Source: an uncultured Collinsella sp. | GTDB lineage: Bacteria > Actinomycetota > Coriobacteriia > Coriobacteriales > Coriobacteriaceae | DNA: 8,478 nucleotides | Direction of reading: 5' to 3' | Assembly (NCBI GenBank): GCA_900764025.1 | Contig: CAAFMM010000281.1 | Span: 1-8,478 of the forward strand | Part shown: positions 1-5,063 of the stretch, piece after piece | Numbering within the stretch: the stretch's first letter is position 1 | Layout: every line of letters starts with the position of its first letter | Program-made: the position numbers and the translations under genes | The notes under the pieces: generated by a model | The model's database searches: none | The model's input: the letters and a program-made list of their open reading frames with translations, nothing else | What the model was told of the DNA's origin: nothing

Positions 1-102
1 GATGCCCTCTTCGATCATTCGATTGACCGCGTTGGTACCGCCGCCGCCGACGCCGACCACCTTAATGACGGCAAGGTAGTTGTTGATCTCTGTCTCGTGC
101 AT
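1..102 (-). CDS. ftsZ: Cell division protein FtsZ, N-terminal fragment (3' part outside window)
   Basis: FtsZ is the tubulin-like GTPase that polymerises into the cytokinetic ring under the membrane at mid-cell. Only the first 34 codons are present, from the ATG at 102 to the left edge, and the frame is open to the edge. The translation opens with a short leader ([11 protein letters not shown]), then a first beta strand IKVVGVGG and the glycine-rich nucleotide-binding segment [12 protein letters not shown] at about residues 19-30, which is the FtsZ signature at this position. The usual serine or glycine before Asn is Thr here, a tolerated variant. The start is fixed by a strong GGAGG six bases upstream. 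It is the last gene of the cluster visible and follows ftsQ with no ftsA between them. The 199-base AT-rich gap before it suggests that it has its own promoter. Identity is near certain; nothing can be said about the rest of the protein. Confidence 0.96.
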   Translation of the reverse strand, partial: MHETEINNYLAVIKVVGVGGGGTNAVNRMIEEGI

Positions 103-108
103 GTCGGT

Positions 109-113
109 CCTCC
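109..113 (-). promoter_or_regulatory. Ribosome binding site of ftsZ
   Basis: On the minus strand GGAGG lies six bases before the ftsZ ATG. It is among the clearest Shine-Dalgarno sequences in the window and fixes the ftsZ start, in line with the high expression FtsZ normally needs. Confidence 0.85.
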
Positions 114-137
114 GAACAAAGGTTATAGCCATAGCAT

Positions 138-147
138 GGGTCGACCC
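138..147. repeat. 10-base perfect palindrome in the ftsZ leader
   Basis: GGGTCGACCC is its own reverse complement. It lies ten bases upstream of the TATAAC -10 candidate at 122-127, so it would overlap the spacer and -35 zone of that promoter, a usual place for a repressor site. Only the palindrome is seen; any binding protein is unknown. A ten-base GC palindrome can occur by chance. Confidence 0.35.
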
Positions 148-151
148 TTGC

Positions 152-212
152 GCACATTAACCTTCAGGTTGAAAGTAAATGCAAAGGTAAACCGTATTAT
201 GTTTGCACATTA
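152..212. repeat. Directly repeated octamer GCACATTA, 53 bases apart
   Basis: GCACATTA occurs at 152-159 and again at 205-212 (TAATGTGC on the coding strand), both inside the ftsZ leader. The 53-base offset is close to five turns of B-form DNA, so two bound proteins would sit on the same face. Chance is possible in an AT-rich 199-base stretch. Confidence 0.25.
159..170. repeat. Short inverted repeat in the ftsZ leader
   Basis: AACCT and AGGTT flank two bases (TC). The arms are five bases long and perfect, but the match does not extend outward. It may be one half of a protein-binding region together with the neighbouring dyads, or a chance match. Confidence 0.25.
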
Positions 213-223
213 TGAACGTATCA

Positions 224-237
224 GTCAAATAATTGAC
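224..237. repeat. Inverted repeat GTCAA-N4-TTGAC in the ftsZ leader
   Basis: On the plus strand GTCAA (224-228) and TTGAC (233-237) form a perfect five-base dyad around an AT-only centre (ATAA). The 14-base size and geometry resemble operators of dimeric helix-turn-helix proteins. The right arm is also part of the TTGACT sequence read on the minus strand. It is not the FNR consensus TTGAT-N4-ATCAA, whose arms are in the opposite order. Confidence 0.3.
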
Positions 238-301
238 CGTGAAAACCAAACAAACCAGATAAACGGCGTGGTATGGCCCCTCAACAAAGCATCAACCAGC
301 A

Positions 302-1558
302 CTACGAGGTCGGAGCGTTCCTAAATGTATAGTTACCCGGAGAGCGCACATTGATATACGTTACGCCCTCTACCTGCGAAAGCAGCTTGGTGACTACGCG
401 CTCCTTCTTGACGATATCGTTCGAATCGCCCAGCGACACCTCAATGCCGTTATTGAGGTTTGCCGAGATGGCTTCGACCGAAGGCGTGGAAATATCCTTG
501 ACTTGTCCCAAGAACTCGCTCGAAAAACCACGCACATAATCCAAGCCAGCCTTAACGGCCTTGGAGCTCACCGCCTGGCCGGAAACCGGAGCGACATCCG
601 CCGAGACATCAGTCAACAACACCGCGCCATAGTGCTTAGCGAGCGCCAGCGCGGCATCAATGCCGGTCAGGGTATTTGAGCCCTGCCCTGTCGTGATGAC
701 GTTGCCCTGGCCATCCACTTCGACCGACGTCGACAGCGGGGCGATCCAGGTGTCATCATCCCCGATGGCCCAGGCAAGGTCATCGGAGCTGATATAGGCA
801 ATTGCGATGACCTTGCGCTCCATAGGCGTAATGATGAGCGTATGCGGGAACTGGCGCTGGACATCCACGCCCGAGACCCACGGGTTCTGCTTGAGGTCCT
901 CGGTAATCTGGTCGGGATCGACGTTAAAAAGCGACGTTCCCTCGGGCAAATCGATCAGCTGGATAGCATCGTGCTTCGTCACATGCTCGCTGCCTTGAAT
1001 CTGAATATCAGTGGCGGTAAACAATCCAGAGTTGATCACCACGACGGCAACGACGACGAGCACGGCCAAGACGGCCAGAACGCCGCCCACGATTTTGCCT
1101 TTGCCTGTAACGAGAGAAGCGGCGTCTGACGTTTTATTTGCCATCGCCCCAAGTGAAGACAACGGGTTGACGCCTTTTTTACCCGAAGGCTTCTTGGCGG
1201 TAGCCGGCACCGATGTCAGCGAGCGCGGTTTCGATGCGCCCAGCGTGCGACCCGGACGCGCCGCCTTAGTTCCCGTCGAGGGCTTAGGAGTTGCCATGGG
1301 ACGGGCAGGCTTGGCGCCCATAACAGGCTTTGACGTCACCGAGGGACGCGAGGACTTTTTTGCGGCCGGACGATTACCGAGCTGAGAGCCGACGACCGGA
1401 CGACTGGTCTGTCGAGCATGCCCGACAGACTTAGAGTGCGCGACGGTATTGCGTTGAGGTTTGGCAGGCGCGCCGGAACGCCCTCCGGCGCGGCGGAAGG
1501 TGGGTTTCGATGCTCTAGAAGCCGAGGAATTTAACTTCCGGTCTGAGCTCGATGCCAT
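302..1558 (-). CDS. ftsQ: Cell division protein FtsQ/DivIB with long basic cytoplasmic tail
   Basis: FtsQ/DivIB is a bitopic membrane protein of the divisome that, with FtsL and FtsB/DivIC, controls septal peptidoglycan synthesis by FtsW and its partner transpeptidase. Residues 1 to about 155 form a low-complexity tail of Ser, Ala, Lys, Arg and Pro with twelve Lys/Arg-Pro dipeptides. A single membrane helix rich in Val, Leu and Ala spans about 157-178. The outer part starts with a POTRA domain at about 183-250 (TDIQIQGSEHVT through PHTLIITPMER), followed by the beta domain with the family's closing pattern (VSLGDSND, KLLSQVEGVTYINVRSPG). At 418 residues it is longer than typical FtsQ (about 250-320), wholly because of the tail. 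The ATG at 1558 overlaps the end of murB by 44 bases and has a purine-rich GAGGGAGG just upstream, so translation is probably coupled to murB. The stop is TAG. Family identity is sure from position and domain order; the role of the tail is unknown. Confidence 0.94.
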   Translation of the reverse strand: MASSSDRKLNSSASRASKPTFRRAGGRSGAPAKPQRNTVAHSKSVGHARQTSRPVVGSQLGNRPAAKKSSRPSVTSKPVMGAKPARPMATPKPSTGTKAARPGRTLGASKPRSLTSVPATAKKPSGKKGVNPLSSLGAMANKTSDAASLVTGKGKIVGGVLAVLAVLVVVAVVVINSGLFTATDIQIQGSEHVTKHDAIQLIDLPEGTSLFNVDPDQITEDLKQNPWVSGVDVQRQFPHTLIITPMERKVIAIAYISSDDLAWAIGDDDTWIAPLSTSVEVDGQGNVITTGQGSNTLTGIDAALALAKHYGAVLLTDVSADVAPVSGQAVSSKAVKAGLDYVRGFSSEFLGQVKDISTPSVEAISANLNNGIEVSLGDSNDIVKKERVVTKLLSQVEGVTYINVRSPGNYTFRNAPTS

Positions 1559-2426
1559 ACGCCTCCCTCACCTTTCCGTGCACATGTCTGATAACCGCGG
1601 CAACGTCATCGGCCGAGGCGGTTCCGTTATTAACGATAAAATTAGCGTGAACGGGCGAAACTTCCGCGCCGCCAATCGAAAAACCCTTTAATCCACAATC
1701 CTCGATAAGCTTGCCCACGCTCGCATCGGGCGGATTGCGAAAGACCGACCCGCAGGATGCGCGACCCATGGGCTGTGTACGCTTGCGCCTCGTAAGGTAC
1801 CGCTCCATGCGCTCGCGAATGTCGGCCTTGGGCGCCGGTTTAAGCTTGAGCACGCACTCGAGGATGATCTCATTGCGGGGAAGGCTACATTCGCGGTAGC
1901 CCCAAGTGATCTCGGACCCCGCATAATGCTTGATACCGGATGCCGGGTCAAACGTTACGACATCCTCAACCAGCGAGCCAATCCACTCGGTCCGTGTGCC
2001 GGCATTCATAGATATCGCACCGCCGACCGAACCAGGGATGCCAACGGCAAACTCAAGGCCCGAGAGGCTACGCGACAGGGCATCGTTGACCAGGCGCGCA
2101 AACATCACGCCCGCACCGACCGTCAGCGTACAACCGTCATCGGCAACAACCGTGCGCTGAAACTCACGTCCGAGCGAAATGACGGCACCGCGATAACCGC
2201 CATCGGCAACCAGCAGATTGGAGCCCTTGCCGATGATGACCCACGGCACCTGCTCGCGATCGAGCACCGCCACGGCGCGGCGGAGGGCATGATAGCTATG
2301 GCACGTCACAAAGAGGTCGGCCTTGCCGCCGATACGATAGCTCGTATGACGCGCAAGGCGCTCGTCCTCGATCACATCTGTGTCGATCATGCCCGAGAGC
2401 GCCATGACGGCGTTAAACAGACCCAT
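1515..2426 (-). CDS. murB: UDP-N-acetylenolpyruvoylglucosamine reductase MurB
   Basis: MurB is a cytoplasmic FAD enzyme that uses NADPH to reduce UDP-GlcNAc-enolpyruvate to UDP-MurNAc, the step before MurC. The FAD-binding part shows HTSYRIGG at 27-34, GKGSNLLV at 66-73 and GIPGSVGGA at 129-137. The substrate part has GYRECS with Arg178, the GSVFRNP motif at 226-232 whose Ser227 is the expected proton donor, and LRPEVKFLG near the end with Glu297 as the third catalytic residue. All three conserved active-site positions are present. The length of 303 residues and lack of the extra tyrosine loop of the E. coli enzyme point to the shorter (type II, Bacillus/Staphylococcus) form. The ATG at 2426 is five bases after the murC stop. 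The Shine-Dalgarno sequence is weak (AAGAAAG), so coupling to murC is likely. Met8 and Met13 are possible alternative starts but have no better ribosome site. The 3' end overlaps ftsQ. Confidence 0.96.
   Translation of the reverse strand: MGLFNAVMALSGMIDTDVIEDERLARHTSYRIGGKADLFVTCHSYHALRRAVAVLDREQVPWVIIGKGSNLLVADGGYRGAVISLGREFQRTVVADDGCTLTVGAGVMFARLVNDALSRSLSGLEFAVGIPGSVGGAISMNAGTRTEWIGSLVEDVVTFDPASGIKHYAGSEITWGYRECSLPRNEIILECVLKLKPAPKADIRERMERYLTRRKRTQPMGRASCGSVFRNPPDASVGKLIEDCGLKGFSIGGAEVSPVHANFIVNNGTASADDVAAVIRHVHGKVREAYGIELRPEVKFLGF
1562..1569 (-). promoter_or_regulatory. Ribosome binding site of ftsQ inside murB
   Basis: On the minus strand GAGGGAGG ends three bases before the ftsQ ATG; its first GAGG is at a more usual seven bases. 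It lies within the murB reading frame and supports the ATG at 1558 as start, giving a 44-base overlap of the two genes. Confidence 0.6.
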
Positions 2427-2431
2427 TAGAC

Positions 2432-3850
2432 TTAAGCGTCTTTCTTGGCAGTCAGATACTCAATGAACTCGGGGCCGACGGTCGTAACGTCACCGGCACC
2501 CATAGTGAGCAGCAGGTCGCCCTCGCCCACCATCTGCTCGAGCTCCTGGTTGAGCTCAAGACGGCTGGAGCAATACACGACCTCCTTGTCAGGATGCTTG
2601 GCGCGCACGGTATCGGCGAGCATATTAGAGGTGACACCCGGAATGGGCATCTCGCCAGCCGAGAACACATCAATCAGCAGCAGTTTATCGGCATTGGCAA
2701 ATGCATCGGCAAAGTCGTCGCACAGGGCCTGCAGGCGCGAATAGCGGTGCGGCTGGAACACGACGTCGACGTGCTTGTAGCCCAGCGACGAAGCGGCAGC
2801 AAGCGTCGCCTTGATCTCGGTGGGATGATGACCGTAATCATCGACTACGGTAATGCCATCGATATCGCCCACATGGGTAAAGCGACGGCGGACGCCCTCA
2901 AAGCTCGAAAGCGCCTTGGCAGCGGCGTCGATGTCAAGGCCCAGGACATGGGCGACGGTGAGCACCGCCGTGGCGTTGAGCATGTTGTGGCGACCGGGAT
3001 TGCTCTTGATCTCCACAGCGTGCTCAGTGCCGTCCTCAAAGCGAACGATAAAGTCGCTCTGGATGCCCTTGACATCCGGGTGCATGCAGACGATGTCGTT
3101 GCTCTCGGCAAAGCCGTAGGAAAGCACGTGACGGCCCGTCGACTTGGCGAGCTCGACCAGATGCGGGTCCTCACCGCAGACGATGACGGTGCCGTCCTCG
3201 CCCACCAGGCTCATGAATTTGGCGAAAGTTGCCTCGATCTCCTCGATACCCGAGTAGTGATCGAGGTGGTCGGCCTCGACGTTGGTCACAATGACCACGT
3301 TGGGGTTCAGGAACAGGAAGGAGCTGTCGGACTCGTCGGCCTCGGCGACAAAGTAGTCGCCCGAGCCGTTCTTGCCGTTCGTGTCATAGCCCTCGACGAT
3401 GCCACCGATCAGGAAGCTCGGATCCAGACCCATGCGGTCGAGCATGGTGGCGCACATCGAAGACGTGGTGGTCTTGCCATGCGTGCCGGCAACAGCGACG
3501 GTGGTGTAGCCGTGGCCCAAAGCAGAGAGCATCTTGGCACGGGGCCACACGGGAATACCAAGCTCGCGAGCGCGCACGAGCTCGGGGTTGGACTCCGGAA
3601 TAGCGGTGGAGACAACAACCACGTCGGGCTTGACCTCGTCGATCGTGGCGGCCTCATGGCCCACATGCACCTTCACACCAGCGCGGGTAAGCTGGCGGAT
3701 ATAACGTGACGTCTTAAGGTCGGAGCCGGTAACGGCATAACCGCGCTCGTGCAGAACAAGGGCGATGCCGCTCATGCCGGCGCCGCCGATACCGATAAAG
3801 TGGGCGCTCTTAAACTCGGGCGCGGAGGTTGCAGTCTGGGAATCAGCCAT
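2432..3850 (-). CDS. murC: UDP-N-acetylmuramate--L-alanine ligase MurC
   Basis: MurC is the cytoplasmic Mur ligase that joins L-alanine to UDP-MurNAc using ATP. Numbered from the ATG at 3850 (472 residues, usual for the family), it shows the N-terminal substrate-binding glycine motif GIGGAGMSG at 20-28, the ATP P-loop AGTHGKTTTS at 121-130, the DESDSSF segment at 172-178, NVEADHLDHY at 190-199, and the C-terminal domain with DDYGHHPTE at 337-345 and QPHRYSR at 366-372. GTHGKT and DDYGHHP distinguish MurC (and its relative Mpl) from MurD, E and F; the position next to murB favours MurC. The frame stays open to a GTG at 3877 that would add nine residues. I prefer the ATG because AAGGAG lies 11 bases before it, while the GTG has only a weak site. 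A 97-base gap separates it from murG, the only large gap inside the operon. The stop is TAA, five bases before murB. Confidence 0.96.
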   Translation of the reverse strand: MADSQTATSAPEFKSAHFIGIGGAGMSGIALVLHERGYAVTGSDLKTSRYIRQLTRAGVKVHVGHEAATIDEVKPDVVVVSTAIPESNPELVRARELGIPVWPRAKMLSALGHGYTTVAVAGTHGKTTTSSMCATMLDRMGLDPSFLIGGIVEGYDTNGKNGSGDYFVAEADESDSSFLFLNPNVVIVTNVEADHLDHYSGIEEIEATFAKFMSLVGEDGTVIVCGEDPHLVELAKSTGRHVLSYGFAESNDIVCMHPDVKGIQSDFIVRFEDGTEHAVEIKSNPGRHNMLNATAVLTVAHVLGLDIDAAAKALSSFEGVRRRFTHVGDIDGITVVDDYGHHPTEIKATLAAASSLGYKHVDVVFQPHRYSRLQALCDDFADAFANADKLLLIDVFSAGEMPIPGVTSNMLADTVRAKHPDKEVVYCSSRLELNQELEQMVGEGDLLLTMGAGDVTTVGPEFIEYLTAKKDA

Positions 3851-3947
3851 GTGCTCGTGTACTCCTTGCGTAAACACTGCCTGTAACCCGTTAACTGTAC
3901 CGCACCTACCGCATCAGCGCGAGGGCGACCGACGATATCCCGTCTAA
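3851..3947. other. murG-murC intergenic region
   Basis: This 97-base non-coding gap breaks an otherwise nearly seamless gene row. I see no convincing promoter pair and no terminator hairpin with a T tract. It carries copies of a TACCGCA repeat (listed separately) and the murC ribosome site. It could be a leader for an internal promoter or only a spacer. Confidence 0.5.
3862..3867 (-). promoter_or_regulatory. Ribosome binding site deciding the murC start
   Basis: On the minus strand AAGGAG lies 11 bases before the ATG at 3850 and inside the possible nine-residue extension from the GTG at 3877. The spacing is slightly long, but this is the only good site here and it favours the shorter protein. 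Confidence 0.55.
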
Positions 3948-3971
3948 CTAACGCAAACCCTCTACCGCATC
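3898..3971. repeat. Repeated TACCGCA elements at the murG-murC junction
   Basis: TACCGCA appears at 3898-3904, 3907-3913 and 3964-3970 (plus strand). The last two copies belong to a longer match: CTACCGCATC at 3906-3915 and 3962-3971, exact over ten bases and 12 of 13 when extended. One copy lies in the last codons of murG and the other two lie in the gap, so codon use alone does not explain them. No function can be assigned. Confidence 0.35.
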
Positions 3972-5063
3972 CGCCAGAAGAGCGGCGGCCCTATCCTGAG
4001 CCAGACCACGCGCCGCCTGACGCATGGCGTCGCGCGCCGCCGCGTCATCGACCAGGTGCAGCAGTTCATCGGCAAAGGCAGAACCGTCGATATCGGCATC
4101 GGCGCAGAGCACACCGGCCCCGGCGTCGACCAGATAACGGGCATTGGTGGTTTGGTGGTCGGCCGTCGCATGCGGGTACGGCACGAGCACCGAAGGCACG
4201 GCGAGTGCAGCGATCTCGGCCACGCTCGATGCGCCCGAACGCGAGAGCACCAAATCGGCAGCAGCCAGCATATCGCCCATGTTGTCGATGTAAGGCTGGA
4301 CGCGGTAACGCTTCGCCTCCTCGGGCGTCAGCGCCAAAGCGCGCTCGGTCTCCTCAAAGCCGTCGGCACCCGTCGAATGCAACACATAGAGGTTCTTGCG
4401 CGAAAGCAGCTCGTTTTTGAGCGAGACCACGCGCTCGTTGAGGTGCTGGGCGCCAAGTGAACCGCCAAAGACGAGCAGCAGCGTAGCGTCCTCGGGAACG
4501 CCAAGTGCCTTGCGGCCGCGAGCGCGATCGCCCTCGATCACCGAGCGACGTACGGGGTTGCCGGTCATGAGCACGTGGTCAGGGTCACCTTCGCGTTCAA
4601 AGACCGAGCGCGCTGCCGGCACCGAGATGCACACGCAGGCGGCGTGGGAGTTCATCATCTTATTGGCCAGGCCCGGAACAGAGTTCTGCTCATGCAGCAG
4701 ATACGGAACGCCCGCGCCCTTGCACCACCCCAGCAGCGGAACCTCGACATAGGCACCAAAACCGATGGCGGCATCGGGCTTGCCGACCTTTGAGAAATGA
4801 CTGGCGAGCGCACGCTTGGCCTTGTTGACACGCCACAGCGAGGTGAGCGCCGTCCAAGGGCGGGAGCGGTCGAAGCCCGTGACCGTAATGGGCACAAAAT
4901 CAAACCCAGCGTCGGGGACCAGACGACCCTCGAGCTTGCGCGACTGGCCCACGAACACAACGTGGTGACCACGGTCACGCAGCTCTTCGGCCAAGGCGAG
5001 CGCGGGGTTGATGTGTCCTGCCGTGCCGCCGGCTGCAATAGCAACGGTCATTTTATCGGTCAT
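3948..5063 (-). CDS. murG: UDP-GlcNAc:lipid I GlcNAc transferase MurG
   Basis: MurG is a peripheral enzyme on the inner face of the membrane that transfers GlcNAc from UDP-GlcNAc to lipid I, making lipid II. Numbered from the ATG at 5063 (371 residues, normal for this GT-B glycosyltransferase family 28 protein), the N-terminal acceptor domain has AGGTAGHINPALALA at 11-25 with the conserved His17, GFGAYVEVP at 101-109 and HEQNSVPGLANK at 124-135. The C-terminal donor domain has GGSLGAQHLN at 200-209, SRSGASSVAE at 274-283 with Glu283 expected to contact the UDP ribose, and PYPHATADHQTTNA at 295-308. The frame reaches back to a GTG at 5081, but AAGGGA five bases before the ATG at 5063 makes that the better start; a further ATG at 5051 is less likely. 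The chosen start overlaps the end of ftsW by 11 bases, so the two are probably coupled. The stop is TAG. Confidence 0.97.
   Translation of the reverse strand: MTDKMTVAIAAGGTAGHINPALALAEELRDRGHHVVFVGQSRKLEGRLVPDAGFDFVPITVTGFDRSRPWTALTSLWRVNKAKRALASHFSKVGKPDAAIGFGAYVEVPLLGWCKGAGVPYLLHEQNSVPGLANKMMNSHAACVCISVPAARSVFEREGDPDHVLMTGNPVRRSVIEGDRARGRKALGVPEDATLLLVFGGSLGAQHLNERVVSLKNELLSRKNLYVLHSTGADGFEETERALALTPEEAKRYRVQPYIDNMGDMLAAADLVLSRSGASSVAEIAALAVPSVLVPYPHATADHQTTNARYLVDAGAGVLCADADIDGSAFADELLHLVDDAAARDAMRQAARGLAQDRAAALLADAVEGLR

Larger units (their letters stand above)
103..301 (-). promoter_or_regulatory. ftsZ leader region, probable promoter and control region
   Basis: This is the longest non-coding stretch of the window, between the ftsQ stop and the ftsZ start. 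It is visibly richer in A and T than the genes around it. It contains a near-consensus -10 hexamer TATAAC (plus positions 122-127) close to the ftsZ start but without a convincing -35 partner. Further upstream there is TTGACT (plus 231-236) followed by two CATAAT hexamers (plus 209-214 and 196-201), but the spacings of 8 and 21 bases do not fit a standard sigma-70-type promoter. It also holds three short dyads and a repeated octamer, listed separately. No hairpin followed by a T tract is visible, so I see no intrinsic terminator after ftsQ. That a promoter is here is an inference from composition, gap size and position; the exact start cannot be read from sequence. Confidence 0.45.

Noticed and set aside
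196..236. TTGACT and CATAAT read on the minus strand as a promoter
   Set aside because: The two CATAAT hexamers are 8 and 21 bases from TTGACT, outside the normal 16-18 base range, so I do not call a defined promoter here.
103..301. Intrinsic terminator after ftsQ
   Set aside because: The small dyads in the gap are not followed by a T tract on the minus strand and their stems are only five bases per arm.
97..324. Plus-strand frame of 75 codons across the ftsZ leader
   Set aside because: It begins inside the complement of the ftsZ start and ends inside ftsQ. It has no ribosome site of its own, since the TCCTCC there is the complement of the ftsZ site, and no recognisable protein features.
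1926..2429. Plus-strand frame of 167 codons opposite murB
   Set aside because: Antisense to a complete murB with all catalytic residues; no domain seen, so a shadow frame.
2594..3709. Open frame of 371 codons on the plus strand opposite murC
   Set aside because: It lies wholly antisense to an intact, motif-complete murC. Its translation shows no recognisable domain and is rich in His, Val, Asp and Gly as expected from the complement of GC-rich coding DNA.
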